A stretch of 52,092 nt of DNA from Mariniblastus sp. (GTDB taxonomy: Bacteria > Planctomycetota > Planctomycetia > Pirellulales > Pirellulaceae). The notes under the pieces are model-generated. The model was not told the DNA's origin and searched no databases. It saw only the letters and a program-made list of their open reading frames with translations. The stretch is from positions 1 through 52,092 of the forward strand of contig JAQXDZ010000167.1 of NCBI GenBank assembly GCA_029251085.1, given 5' to 3'. Shown here in pieces: positions 28,563 through 37,709 of this stretch; position 1 is the first letter of the stretch; every line of letters starts with the position of its first letter. The position numbers and the translations under genes are program-made.

Positions 28563-29627
28563 CTACTTTCGCGGTTTTCCTGACGCATCTCCCCAAATCA
28601 CCTCGTAGCGTCCTTTCGAATCGGCAGCGGCTCGAGCCATTCCTGCGGTATTAAACCCCATGGCGATATTTCCATCCTTATCAACTGCGATGAGTCCACC
28701 GTCGTTTTTATTTAGCCGCCGCCGCAAATTGTCGTCGACCGCTTCCTGCAGGGTAGCCCCTTTGTATTTCATTTGTGCTGAAACGTCGTAGGCAACCGCA
28801 TTGCGAATGTACTGTTCGCCAATGCCAGTTGCCGACACCCCGCAAGTTGCATTGTCAGCATAAGTTCCCGCCCCGACTATCGGGCTGTCCCCAATTCTTC
28901 CAAACTTTTTATAGGTCATGCCTCCAGTTGTGGTTCCCGCAGCGATGTTTCCTTCTCCGTCGAGTGCAACACAACCAACCGTTCCCATTTTCCAACTAGA
29001 TTCCAGTTCCCCGTCGGTATTCCTATTCAGTCCTGAAGTTCGCGACTTCATTCGTAACTTGTAACGCTCCCACGACTTTTTTGCACCGGGCGTATCAAAG
29101 TAATCCGTTGGCACAAACTCGACCCCTTGCTGCTCAGCAAATTCCTCAGCTCCGGGGCCTGCTAAAAGGACATGCCGCGTTTCAGTCATTACCAACCTGG
29201 CCAATGAGATGGGGTTCTTGACAGTCTTGACACCAGCGACGGCACCACAGGCCTTGGTCTTTCCGTCCATGATTGACGCGTCCAATTCATGGTCACCAGC
29301 GGCATTAAACACAGCGCCTTTCCCTGCATTAAACTGAGGATCATCTTCCAGAATTTTCAAAACCGACTCTACAGCATCCAGTGCAGTCCCACCGGAAGAC
29401 AAAACTGCAACACCTTGATCGAGTGCTTTTGTTAATGAAGCTTTCCTTTGCTTCACCTGAAAGGGAGATGCATTCGCCGCGGAGGAACCCGCACCGCCGT
29501 GAATTACAATCGAATATTTGCTGACTTCACGCGAACTCCCCTCTTCTCCGGGCGTCTGTCCACAAAGACAAACCGCGGGACTGATGAAAGCGAAAACTAA
29601 CAGCAACCGAAAACAATGAAGCTCCAT
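28563..29627 (-). CDS. Isoaspartyl peptidase/L-asparaginase (Ntn hydrolase), secreted
   Basis: A 354-residue plant-type asparaginase (IaaA family) that should mature by self-cleavage before a threonine. The start is the ATG at 29625-29627, with GGAG upstream; the codon before it is TTG. An N-terminal hydrophobic stretch (LLLVFAFISPAVCL) is a signal peptide. The proenzyme shows VIHGGAGSS near 41-49, DDPQFNAGKGAVFN near 95-108, LDASIMDG near 115-122, then the cleavage site MGTVGCVALD with the catalytic Thr at 216, followed by GGMTYKKFGRIGDSPIVGAG. It removes isoaspartyl residues from dipeptides or hydrolyses asparagine. The previous gene on the plus strand converges on it with a 26 bp gap. Confidence 0.95.
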   Translation of the reverse strand: MELHCFRLLLVFAFISPAVCLCGQTPGEEGSSREVSKYSIVIHGGAGSSAANASPFQVKQRKASLTKALDQGVAVLSSGGTALDAVESVLKILEDDPQFNAGKGAVFNAAGDHELDASIMDGKTKACGAVAGVKTVKNPISLARLVMTETRHVLLAGPGAEEFAEQQGVEFVPTDYFDTPGAKKSWERYKLRMKSRTSGLNRNTDGELESSWKMGTVGCVALDGEGNIAAGTTTGGMTYKKFGRIGDSPIVGAGTYADNATCGVSATGIGEQYIRNAVAYDVSAQMKYKGATLQEAVDDNLRRRLNKNDGGLIAVDKDGNIAMGFNTAGMARAAADSKGRYEVIWGDASGKPRK

Positions 29628-29717
29628 CAACCTAACTCCAAATTACTTGTTTCACGTAACGCCAAGATTGGCGACTAAATCCAACTCTGCTTAACGATTA
29701 ATCGCGGCCCGCCCTTT

Positions 29718-31016
29718 TTACTTTGCGCCAAACGCATAGAGCGCGTCGAAAGTTCGAATAAATATCTTTCCGTTTGAGATCGCTGGCGAGGACGTGATTT
29801 CTTCACCCAATTTATTTCGGGCAAGAACTTCTAACTCTTTCCCCGCTTTGATCACAAAGACCGTCCCTCGCCGCCCGGCAAGATATATCTTGCCGTTTAC
29901 GGCAACCGGTGTCGCGCGCTGTTTGTCCGCAGACAACCGCTCGCGGTAATAGCGCTCCCCCGATAGTGCATCAACACAGGAAAGGTCGCCTTTTTCACCC
30001 GCCAAATAAACCAAGCCGTTATAAATCACTGGGGTCGACACGTCTGGCGTTCCTTTCGGCAATTTCCAATGCAGTGCTTTGCGTTTCCCGGTTACATCCC
30101 CCTGAAGCGGCACCCGCAAACCCAGCACCGATTTCCCTTTGGCTGTTGGCGCGACGATGATCCCGTCCGCACAACTCGGCGATGCTACGAATCGCAAGTA
30201 ATTATTGTATCCCTCGCCCTTCGGATTGACTCCGCCGCATCGCCAAATCTCCGAACCATCCTTGAGCGAGTGTCCGATCACATAGTCCGCCCCGTGAGTT
30301 ACGAGATACTCGTGCTTCTCATCTCGATAGATCGTTGGCGAAGCATAAGAATGCGTGTTCTCCGAGACAGCATCCGTTTTCCTTAAATGTACCCAGATCT
30401 CATTCCCAGTTTTTGCGTCGAGTGCAATGACTTGTCCAACAGATGTCGTCTTGGTGTCCCGCATGTCCCCGTGCATCAGCGCCAAATATAAGTTGCCGTT
30501 ATCTAAAACGGGGGTCATCGACATACCAAACTGAATATTAAATTCCCCGTACTCCTTCTGCAGATCTTTTGTCCACACCGGTTCGCCTTCGACTGTAAAA
30601 CACTGCAGCATACCATTGCCCATCATGGTCCAGACATGCTCGCCATCGGTACTTGGCGAGGGACTCGCTGCATTCGCACCATCGCGACTTTTGATGTCAT
30701 TCCCTTCCAGACCGCGCTTCCATCTCAGTTTGCCGTCCATCCCGATGCAAACTAAGACTAACTCATCGCCATCCACGCTAGTTGCAAAAACTCGATCCCC
30801 GCAAACAATCGGACTCGAACCCGCCGTTCCCGGCATGGGAAATCGCCAAAGCATTTGATTATTTTTATCAAATTCAACAGGAACCGCTGGCCCGTTGCTT
30901 ACGCTTCGCAAATCATTTCCCCGCCACTGATTCCAATCATCAGCCCAACCAACGGACGCTGTAACAAATCCAACAACAAACACTGACAGTAAACTTGGGC
31001 GACCTACGAAATTCAT
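29718..31016 (-). CDS. Secreted PQQ-type beta-propeller protein
   Basis: A 432-residue protein with a signal peptide (LLSVFVVGFVTASVGWA, cleaved near residue 25). DWNQWRGNDLRSVS follows, the planctomycete opening of this group. Repeats of the PQQ/BamB propeller continue to the end, e.g. VCGDRVFATSVDGDELVLVC, VIALDAKTGNEIW, LVYLAGEKGDLSCVDALSGE and GKIYLAGRRGTVFVIKAG. Members are abundant secreted propellers in this phylum; enzymatic use of PQQ cannot be claimed because no metal/PQQ ligand set was seen. GAGGA lies just before the ATG. It lies 90 bp upstream of the asparaginase-type gene in transcription order, possibly co-transcribed. Confidence 0.9.
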   Translation of the reverse strand: MNFVGRPSLLSVFVVGFVTASVGWADDWNQWRGNDLRSVSNGPAVPVEFDKNNQMLWRFPMPGTAGSSPIVCGDRVFATSVDGDELVLVCIGMDGKLRWKRGLEGNDIKSRDGANAASPSPSTDGEHVWTMMGNGMLQCFTVEGEPVWTKDLQKEYGEFNIQFGMSMTPVLDNGNLYLALMHGDMRDTKTTSVGQVIALDAKTGNEIWVHLRKTDAVSENTHSYASPTIYRDEKHEYLVTHGADYVIGHSLKDGSEIWRCGGVNPKGEGYNNYLRFVASPSCADGIIVAPTAKGKSVLGLRVPLQGDVTGKRKALHWKLPKGTPDVSTPVIYNGLVYLAGEKGDLSCVDALSGERYYRERLSADKQRATPVAVNGKIYLAGRRGTVFVIKAGKELEVLARNKLGEEITSSPAISNGKIFIRTFDALYAFGAK

Positions 31017-31276
31017 TGATTCCTCATCTGTTAAATCTTAGCCAATTGACCTGAACGAAATTCCAGCATTTGGGAATTCCACAAACTCCCTAAATCGACC
31101 AATCCTCGGTGGCACAGTCGTTCCGAAATACACAAGCCGCCTACAGTCTATCAGAAATTAGTTTGAAATTCGTATTGGAGTTTGCTTCGTAAGAGAATCT
31201 AACTTAATTTGAACGGGCGTCGCGACTCGCCAAAAATTCAAACTCGAACAACCAGCTTTCTTCGCACCGGTAAATT

Positions 31277-33025
31277 ATGAAACGCAAGATCACTTCGGTC
31301 CCGCAACTCTACCGCAATGTTCGTCGCTGGACCGAAATTGTCTCCGTCATGAGTAAATATGGCTTGGCAGACTGGATGAGTCGCTTCCACATCGATTTCC
31401 TGACGGATCGATTAAAAACTCAAGACGGCGCCGCCCAGTCTCAACTGACGCATAACGCCCGTATTCGAATGACGCTGACTGAGCTGGGGCCAACGTTTAT
31501 CAAGTTCGGGCAACTCCTCAGCACACGGCCTGATTTAATTGGATTGGACCTAGCGCTTGAACTGGAAAAACTGCAATCCAACGCCCCCAAAGATCCATTC
31601 GAAATCACAAAACGAATCATTGAAAACGAACAAGGTATCCCACTCGAAGATATCTTTATCGAATTCGAGGAAGAGCCGATCGCCTCCGCTTCCATCGGAC
31701 AGGTACACCGGGCAAAACTAGATCCACAACGCTTCGCATTCGCCTCCTCGGAGCAGGAACAGGGAGCGAGCTCACAGGAACCGCTCGACGTTGTTGTCAA
31801 AGTTCGCCACGATGGCATTGACCGTGTCGTTGAGACCGATCTTGACATTCTCTCAGGACTGGCACAACTTGCCGACAAACTCGATGATTTCAAAAATTAC
31901 CAACCCATTGCTGTGGTTGAAGAAATGTCCCGCACGATGAAGCGGGAGCTTGATTTTGGACGAGAGGAGCGCAATCTCATTCAGTTCCGATCACTTTTTG
32001 AAAAAGAAAAAACGGTCGTCATCCCAGAGCCGATCTCCGCTCTCTGCTCCGCGCGGATGATCACAATGCAACATATTTCGGGAACCAGCATCCGAAAAAT
32101 AAACGACAACTGTCCGGCGGGTGTCGACCCTAGCGCCGTCGCTCAAACGGGAGCCAATTTATATCTTAAAATGATTTTTCATCACGGCTTCTTTCACGCC
32201 GACCCCCACCCCGGCAACATTATCATTCAGGATGATGGAACCATCGGGCTGTTGGATTTTGGAATGGTTGGAAGGATTAGTGAACAACTCAGAGAAGACA
32301 TCGAAGCCATGCTTGTTGCAATTGTCAATCAAGATGTTTCGATGCTTTCAACACTAATCAAACGCATCGGGCGATGCCCCAGCAATTTAAACGAGTCTGC
32401 ATTTTCTAACGAAGTCGCCGATTTCGTTGGTCAATACTCGACTCAAATTCTCGCACAGTTTGACATGAGCGGCGCACTCAATGATTTCATGTCTCTAGTC
32501 AGGCGATTTGAAATTACACTTCCCGGGGAAGTCTCATTGCTTATAAAGGTACTCGTTTCACTCGAAGGAACCGGTCGGCAGCTCAACCCTGATTTCAGTT
32601 TGATGGAAATCATGAAACCGTTCCAGCGACTGCTGTTGTTAAAACGCCTCTCGCCAACTCGCCAAGCGAAAAAAATGAGACGGTTTTACATGGAAATGGA
32701 ACAGCTTGTAGACCAACTTCCCAAACGCATCTCAAACATCCTGGAACAAGTGCAGTCGGGGCAATTTGATGTCAAACTCGACCACCGCAGGCTTGGCCCC
32801 ACTGCAAATCGCCTAGTCATGGGACTGATGACAAGTGCGTTGTTTCTCGGCTCATCCTTGATGCTGAGCTACAAAGTTCCACCACTTCTATTCCCTGAAG
32901 TAGGACCGATGGGTTCACACGATCTTTCGATTCTGGGACTCGCTGGATGCTTAGCAAGCATCATGATGGGCTTTCGCTTGACATGGGCGATCAGAAAATC
33001 TGGCAACCTGGATCAAACAGAGTAG
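31277..33025 (+). CDS. UbiB/ABC1 family atypical kinase-like protein
   Basis: A 582-residue protein of the ABC1/ADCK/UbiB family, linked to quinone biosynthesis. All signatures are present: the KxGQ motif in FIKFGQ (residues 74-79), the Ala-rich nucleotide loop ASASIGQVHRAKL (137-149), VVVKV (172-176), HADPHPGN (307-314) and LLDFGMVG (325-332). Two hydrophobic helices close the chain (about 525-575), anchoring it in the membrane as in UbiB. There is a charged insertion of about 20 residues after the Ala-rich loop (150-170). No ubiquinone or menaquinone gene is nearby, so the assignment is by family only. Confidence 0.95.
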   Translation: MKRKITSVPQLYRNVRRWTEIVSVMSKYGLADWMSRFHIDFLTDRLKTQDGAAQSQLTHNARIRMTLTELGPTFIKFGQLLSTRPDLIGLDLALELEKLQSNAPKDPFEITKRIIENEQGIPLEDIFIEFEEEPIASASIGQVHRAKLDPQRFAFASSEQEQGASSQEPLDVVVKVRHDGIDRVVETDLDILSGLAQLADKLDDFKNYQPIAVVEEMSRTMKRELDFGREERNLIQFRSLFEKEKTVVIPEPISALCSARMITMQHISGTSIRKINDNCPAGVDPSAVAQTGANLYLKMIFHHGFFHADPHPGNIIIQDDGTIGLLDFGMVGRISEQLREDIEAMLVAIVNQDVSMLSTLIKRIGRCPSNLNESAFSNEVADFVGQYSTQILAQFDMSGALNDFMSLVRRFEITLPGEVSLLIKVLVSLEGTGRQLNPDFSLMEIMKPFQRLLLLKRLSPTRQAKKMRRFYMEMEQLVDQLPKRISNILEQVQSGQFDVKLDHRRLGPTANRLVMGLMTSALFLGSSLMLSYKVPPLLFPEVGPMGSHDLSILGLAGCLASIMMGFRLTWAIRKSGNLDQTE

Positions 33026-33100
33026 CGGTTCGCAGTGGCAGCCGGCAGTTTCCAGGTGGGTAACTTGGCTTAGCGACGAGAGCTTCAGCGAAGCAGTTTC

Positions 33101-33118
33101 CACACGTTGGTGTGTTTT
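33101..33118 (+). terminator. Possible terminator after the UbiB-like gene
   Basis: CACAC (33101-33105) and GTGTG (33110-33114) form a short stem with loop GTTG, followed by four T residues. It lies about 76 bases past the stop codon. The stem is short, so the call is weak. Confidence 0.4.
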
Positions 33119-33121
33119 GAA

Positions 33122-33424
33122 CTAAGCAGCTTTCCCAAGTTGCAAGTCTTCATCCGCTTCGTGTTGAAAATCTTGCGTTGCTTCGTCCTCGATTTTTCGT
33201 GCGTCCGTAATCTCTTGAATCGCCGCTTCGATACGATTGTTCAAATCGTCCAATTCGTTGATTACATCGTCTTGTCGGCGCATCATATCGGCCACCAGTT
33301 CGTAGCCCGTCAATGCAGGACGTTCTTCTTCGACGATCACGACTGCTTCCTCTGCAATTGAATCTTCGATGGTGTCAACGTTGTCGAGGGAATGAGAATT
33401 GAATTCAACCGTTTCGTTTGACAT
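33122..33424 (-). CDS. Small acidic coiled-coil protein of unknown function
   Basis: A 100-residue, strongly acidic protein without signal peptide or membrane segment. After a Glu/Asp-rich N-terminus it has a continuous helical region from about residue 40 (ELVADMMRRQDDVINELDDL, then NNRIEAAIQEI) with heptad-like spacing, suggesting a coiled coil. GGA lies eight bases before the ATG at 33422-33424. A competing open frame exists on the other strand (33107-33361) but its protein composition is not convincing. I do not recognise a family. Confidence 0.6.
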   Translation of the reverse strand: MSNETVEFNSHSLDNVDTIEDSIAEEAVVIVEEERPALTGYELVADMMRRQDDVINELDDLNNRIEAAIQEITDARKIEDEATQDFQHEADEDLQLGKAA

Positions 33425-33898
33425 CGCTCATTTCCATCCGGTAATAGCTGGGAATCGAACCTTTAGAAGGCCTACCGAGATCTCAAAATTTACTTTTCAA
33501 ATCCCGAACAGTTAAGCGTGGGACGCTCATCTGCCGCTCGTCTGCCGCTCAACTGCGTTACTGAGATCATCGGAAGAAGCGATTCCAGCCCCGCGATTTT
33601 TGACGTGACCGTCTGGTGGTAACGACTGGGCAAAAAGTAACAATGACGGCAGAATTCCAAAAATCACGGAGAACGGAGAACCCAATCTCGGTAAATTTGT
33701 TCGATTTATTGGAAAAAATCGCCGTTTATCGAATTGGCTATAGACAGAAGTTCGAAAATGCCGGTAAACTCTTCAGTTTGCGTGACATTTCCGCAATAGA
33801 TGGTCGATTAGCGCTTTGTAGGTCGCCCGATGGATGCCTGCGATTCCAATAAATTATAAAAGGATGACGGTGAATTTGATGGTTGGTTTGGAGAAAAA
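33425..33898. other. Intergenic region upstream of rpsU
   Basis: About 470 bp between the divergent coiled-coil gene and rpsU. It holds an 11-bp tandem repeat (33525-33557) and an open frame of 78 codons (33616-33852) with no family likeness, which I do not accept as a gene. The rpsU promoter should be here; I see no clear -35/-10 pair. Confidence 0.45.
33525..33557. repeat. 11-bp tandem repeat, three copies
   Basis: GCTCATCTGCC, GCTCGTCTGCC and GCTCAACTGCG follow each other directly; the first two differ at one base, the third at three. Non-coding, upstream of rpsU; role unknown. Confidence 0.7.
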
Positions 33899-34096
33899 AT
33901 GGTAAAGCTGCTGGTACGTGACAAAGAATCCATTCAGGAAGCTGTCCGAAGATTCAGAAAACTGGTCGAACGTAGTGGGATCAAGAAGGAAATGCGTCGA
34001 CGAGAGTATTACGAAAAACCCAGTGAGACCAATCGTCGTGCGCGTTTGCGTGCTGAGCGACGATCCAAGCGAAACCGCATGTTGGCGAAACGCTAA
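33899..34096 (+). CDS. rpsU: Small ribosomal subunit protein bS21
   Basis: A 65-residue basic protein of the 30S subunit that helps base-pairing between mRNA and the 16S rRNA 3' end. The pattern matches bS21: [19 protein letters not shown] at the start, then [21 protein letters not shown] and a basic C-terminus. GGAG lies five bases upstream of the ATG at 33899-33901, and a strong terminator follows the gene after about 27 bases, so it looks like a single-gene transcription unit. Confidence 0.96.
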   Translation: MVKLLVRDKESIQEAVRRFRKLVERSGIKKEMRRREYYEKPSETNRRARLRAERRSKRNRMLAKR

Positions 34097-34123
34097 TTGA
34101 GCTCATCGAGATTAGAAACATTG

Positions 34124-34151
34124 AAGCCAAGGCTTGTTCCTTGGCTTTTTT
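34124..34151 (+). terminator. Rho-independent terminator of rpsU
   Basis: AAGCCAAGG (34124-34132) pairs with CCTTGGCTT (34139-34147) across a 6-base loop and is followed by a run of T. It lies about 27 bases after the rpsU stop. Confidence 0.93.
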
Positions 34152-34260
34152 CATGCGCGGCACTCAGAAGGGAAAGCATTCTCTGACCACAGCAGGAATA
34201 TCTTGGCGAAACGATAACCAAAATTCAATTACCGATTTGAATCCAACTGCAAAACTCAGT

Positions 34261-34767
34261 TCAGATCACGTACTCGGCGGCAGTTCGATTCGACTTAGAG
34301 AAATTAGGCTCTCGCAATGTCCCCATCGGAGCCGGAACGGTACTCTTCTCATGGGATTCGGTGCGAATATTGATCGGCTTTGCCGCCGGTGACGGTAGAG
34401 TGGCCTTGGATCCATGACGTTCAAAATACAAGAACAAAATCGAACACTGTCGTTGAGAAAGAAGACCACACTTTACGATTAACTTTCGCAAGGGCTGGCA
34501 CCTCTCCTGCTGAAACTGAAGAATTTGATCAGCTTCCACACGGTTTAAAAAATCAAGCTCCATCGCTGACTGAATAAACGTTTTTTCGGCGTCTAGCTCA
34601 ATCTCGTTGAGCACCTGGGCGACCTGTTTGATCGTCAAAAGATTCTTCCGCAAACTGATCGTTGGCAACGACATCGTTGATTCTTGCTGGACCTTTACCA
34701 ATCCACAGAATTGCTCGGGCGAGATAACTCGCTGCTCGACCAGATAGATACCGAATTTGAGACTCAT
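34261..34767 (-). CDS. Conserved-looking cytoplasmic protein of unknown function
   Basis: A 168-residue protein without signal peptide. Two related segments can be seen: KFGIYLVEQRVISPEQFCGLVKVQQ (4-28) and MELDFLNRVEADQILQFQQE (69-88). Both have the pattern hydrophobic-x3-G/F...I/V-x-Q-x-x-x-LxxQQ, which is like the small N-terminal domain of type II/IV pilus ATPases (MshEN-like). A third weaker copy is KLIVKCGLLSQRQCSILFLY. A Ser/Pro/Asn-rich tail of 50 residues follows. The motif resemblance is my reading. No ribosome site is visible before the ATG at 34765-34767. The gene converges on rpsU. Confidence 0.65.
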   Translation of the reverse strand: MSLKFGIYLVEQRVISPEQFCGLVKVQQESTMSLPTISLRKNLLTIKQVAQVLNEIELDAEKTFIQSAMELDFLNRVEADQILQFQQERCQPLRKLIVKCGLLSQRQCSILFLYFERHGSKATLPSPAAKPINIRTESHEKSTVPAPMGTLREPNFSKSNRTAAEYVI

Positions 34768-35222
34768 GCCAAGGCCCGATGGCTACGTTCTAATTTACTG
34801 AAAAGACGCTGTATTGTGGATATTCGGTGCGGAAGCCAACGAATCTTAAACCTGCTTCTCCCGCACGATTAACTCGCTAGATTAAGCATAACCCAACGCT
34901 ACGAGCTTAGTTCGGGGCATTGAGATACGCTCTTTTGATTGAGCTTAGCCCAAGACTGGGGAACTTTAACGATTAATAAAAAAAAATTGGTTAGAGAATA
35001 CGACTCGACGCTTCCGACGCCCGTCATTACAGAGCCTTAACGGCGGAAGCACACCCCAAAATGCAACAGCAACGGAGCTAACTAATTTGATTTCCTCCCC
35101 CACCGAGACTTCCCAAAGTTATTCGGAAAAACTCTGCTTCGCATGGGGGATTTATGAAGTAGGTTTTTGAGTCAAAACAGTTTCTTCAACTCAAAAACGA
35201 TCAGCCCAAAAGCAAGCTAGGC
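34768..35222. other. Divergent intergenic region
   Basis: About 455 bp between two divergent genes (minus-strand unknown protein and plus-strand HAMP protein). It includes an A-rich run near 34976-34987. No gene, repeat or clear promoter pair was recognised. Confidence 0.45.
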
Positions 35223-35708
35223 ATGCCCAAACCCCAACCAACTCCAAGAAAACAAAACTATATTGATGCTCAAGTTCAAGGAGCACTTCTCAAGCGAATT
35301 TGCCTGCACTGGGCTGTCTTTTTTGTGGTCGCAGCGTTTTCAGTCATCGTCCTGCAGACATTGCTGGGAGATCCCGGACTCAGCATTTTAGAGCGCCTAA
35401 AACAACAAACTGGCGAATTCGTCATCATTGGGATCGTCATGATCTCGATGTTCCCCGCCTTTATGCTCGATACCATTCGTTTCAGCAATCGGTTTGTCGG
35501 CCCAATCGTTCGCCTCAAATCTCATCTTCGACAGCTAGGTGATGGCAAAGTACAGCACTGCCAATTCAGAAACGACGACTTTTGGACAGATATGGCCGAC
35601 GAATTTAACGGAGCGGCAGCGTTTGTTGAAGCTCAACAAAAAGAAATCACCCAGCTTCGAGCCCAACTAGCGACTCAAAACTCGGGCAGCCTTGCCGGCA
35701 ACGACTAA
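35223..35708 (+). CDS. Membrane protein with HAMP-like segment and no output domain
   Basis: A 161-residue inner-membrane protein. Two helices (about 24-46 and 66-84) flank a short external loop. The segment after the second helix, NRFVGPIVRLKSHLRQLGDG, has the layout of HAMP helix 1 (P-x-x-x-L...). A connector with conserved-type DFWTDMADEFN follows, then a helix that ends in a coiled coil (FVEAQQKEITQLRAQLA). No histidine kinase, cyclase or methyl-accepting domain is present, so it would have to signal through a partner. Family not recognised. The ATG is at 35223. Confidence 0.72.
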   Translation: MPKPQPTPRKQNYIDAQVQGALLKRICLHWAVFFVVAAFSVIVLQTLLGDPGLSILERLKQQTGEFVIIGIVMISMFPAFMLDTIRFSNRFVGPIVRLKSHLRQLGDGKVQHCQFRNDDFWTDMADEFNGAAAFVEAQQKEITQLRAQLATQNSGSLAGND

Positions 35709-36096
35709 TTCAAATCCGAGCCAAGGGGAGCCGACCGACACCTGTTCAAACACAGGGATGCTTGGCCTCAAGCCCCCCTTCATGTTGGTTAGAAACTCTG
35801 AACACTGAAGACCAGTCGGTATGGAACCCGCATCCCAACCCCAGTGGCTGATGGCAAGAAATTAAAAATGAACGACTTTGGTTCATCAGTTGTATTAAAT
35901 GTCGTGTGTTAAAATTCAAGGAACTCGCGGGTTTAATCAAGATTTGATGGCAACACTCAGCGGTGGGCGACCCTTGTGAGCGAATCTCGCCTCATCTTGG
36001 TTAGACTTTTAGGAATTCTTGTCTATGATGGAAATGCCTTCCCCACCTTCGCCGCCTTTCGGCAGCATGACTTTGACAGACTTTTCCTAAAATCGA
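35709..36096. other. Intergenic region with a weak promoter-like pair
   Basis: About 390 bp between two plus-strand genes. Short open frames here lack protein-like features. TTAGAC (36001-36006) and TATGAT (36024-36029) are 17 bases apart, about 68 bp before the next ATG. They could be a sigma-70-type promoter, but the -35 box is poor. Confidence 0.35.
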
Positions 36097-36825
36097 ATGC
36101 CTATTGTGCGAATTCTCCCACTCAGCTTCTTAATTTGCATCAGCTTTTGGGTGAACCCGCTTTCGATAAGTGCGGACGAGTACGTAATCAACAGCGAAAC
36201 TAGCAAGACTCACGTGGTGGGAGATTTCGCTTGCTCTACTTGCCCGGGTCCCTCCAAATCCGCCCTCGAACTGATTCAAGACGGTGGTGAAGTAACTGCC
36301 GGAGAAATCTGGCAGTTTTACCACGGACAAGGAATCGATTCTCTCGAACAATTAACCCTTTGTCTCGATGTGAAAAATGGCAACCGAACTGGAACCGCGG
36401 GCATTCGTGGCCTGAAATTGACCATTGAAGATCCTGAGTCAGTGGAACTGTTCTTGACGGATGTCAGCTTCGGAGAGCATTCACTCACGATCCCCAATTA
36501 TGAGATTGTTGCTTTCAAACCGGAAGCCTATCTTGAGCTTGAACTCGGATATGATTTCATGAAGAGATTTACCGCCGACAGCCAGGAAAAAGTCTCGGTC
36601 AAGGTTTCCACTGAAGACGGCAGTCAATTAAGCGTCATGGTGATCGGCCAAAACAATTTATTTTCAGCAAACTTAGATCCAATCTCCCTCGGCCTCTTCG
36701 CCCTTTTTTGGATGCTAGTTTTCCTAGCCCTCTATATTTTAACCCAACCGGCGAACCAGCGGCCTCAAGCGGTTAGCATATTGGGCAGTCTACCGTCGAG
36801 TCCACAAAAGGTCTCGACGCAGTAA
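36097..36825 (+). CDS. Secreted membrane-anchored protein of unknown function
   Basis: A 242-residue protein with a signal peptide (IVRILPLSFLICISFWV, cleavage near ISA at about 26) and one C-terminal membrane helix at about 197-215. A short cytoplasmic tail follows, which is a type I topology. The extracytoplasmic part has a CSTCPG motif near 46-51 and a likely beta-rich domain (SLEQLTLCLDVKNG, RGLKLTIEDPESVELFL, DVSFGEHSLTIPNYEIVAF). I do not recognise the family. The ATG at 36097 lacks a good ribosome site. Confidence 0.72.
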   Translation: MPIVRILPLSFLICISFWVNPLSISADEYVINSETSKTHVVGDFACSTCPGPSKSALELIQDGGEVTAGEIWQFYHGQGIDSLEQLTLCLDVKNGNRTGTAGIRGLKLTIEDPESVELFLTDVSFGEHSLTIPNYEIVAFKPEAYLELELGYDFMKRFTADSQEKVSVKVSTEDGSQLSVMVIGQNNLFSANLDPISLGLFALFWMLVFLALYILTQPANQRPQAVSILGSLPSSPQKVSTQ

Positions 36826-36875
36826 CGAAACGGCATTGGAACTCTGTCGATCGTTTACGATTTCTCCGCTACCGA

Positions 36876-37697
36876 CTAACTTCTTTGCCTCATCGCCTCA
36901 TACATCATGACCGAGGCCGTGACGGAAACGTTTAGACTGTCGGCTTGCCCTCGCATTGGCAACTTCACGGATGAATAAGCTTTATCAACCCAATTCTCCC
37001 CAAGCCCCTTCGCTTCATTCCCCAACACCAAGGCAACTTTTCCGGTCAAATCAGCCTCATAAAAACATGACGCGTTTTCAAGCATTGCGGTAAAAACACC
37101 AAACTCTTGGCTCGCTAACCAATCCTGAATTTCTGGAGTGGTTCCAGAAACGAGTGGCATTTGGAACACGACGCCTGTGCTTGAGCGAATTACATTGGGA
37201 TGAAAAAAATCTGTCAATGGATCAGCACAAAGAACCGCATCAATTCCACAGGCATCTGCAGACCTTAAGATAGCGCCCAAATTTCCAGGTTTCTCAATTG
37301 CCTGTAACACCAAGACAAGTGAGAGATCTTTTTGTGACGCGAGTTGGTCACCAAGCGAGTCAAAGGACGTACTGGGCCGCTCAGCAGTACCGACCAAAGT
37401 GCTCGTTCGTGATCCGTAGGCCAATTTCTCGAAAACCTCGGGCACTACTAAAAACACTTTTGCTTCCGACTTTGATACGCAACTACGTACCCCGGGGTCT
37501 AAGTCATCCCAGAGAGTTTCAGTACAAAATATTTCTTCGAACTCGATCCCTGACTCGATCGCCCGCGCAACCTCTCGATTACCAAACACGATCATGCGAT
37601 TTTGAACTTGACGCCCCCGCGAACTGTGAAGGCGAATGGCTTTTTTAATCCGCTGGTTTTGCAAACTTGTAATTTTCTCAATCAATTGCTTAGCCAA
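36876..37697 (-). CDS. TrmH/SpoU family RNA 2'-O-methyltransferase
   Basis: A 273-residue SPOUT methyltransferase. The N-terminal substrate-binding domain (ITSLQNQRIKKAIRLHSSRG) is followed by the three SpoU motifs: EKPGNLGAILRSADACG near 134-150, LVLGNEAKGLGENW near 223-236, and LPMRGQADSLNVSVTASVMM near 245-264. The enzyme would methylate a ribose in rRNA or tRNA using S-adenosylmethionine; the exact nucleotide is not predictable. The start appears to be TTG at 37695-37697, 12 bases after the stop of the upstream methyltransferase gene, so the two are probably one operon. Confidence 0.92.
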   Translation of the reverse strand: MAKQLIEKITSLQNQRIKKAIRLHSSRGRQVQNRMIVFGNREVARAIESGIEFEEIFCTETLWDDLDPGVRSCVSKSEAKVFLVVPEVFEKLAYGSRTSTLVGTAERPSTSFDSLGDQLASQKDLSLVLVLQAIEKPGNLGAILRSADACGIDAVLCADPLTDFFHPNVIRSSTGVVFQMPLVSGTTPEIQDWLASQEFGVFTAMLENASCFYEADLTGKVALVLGNEAKGLGENWVDKAYSSVKLPMRGQADSLNVSVTASVMMYEAMRQRS

Positions 37698-37709
37698 TAC
37701 TTATCAAGA

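Noticed and set aside
29648..29657. TGTTTCACGT, a parS-like half site
   Set aside because: Only the left half and centre match; the right half is lost, so it is not listed as parS.
33616..33852. 78-codon plus-strand frame before rpsU
   Set aside because: No ribosome site, no family likeness, composition unlike the neighbouring genes.
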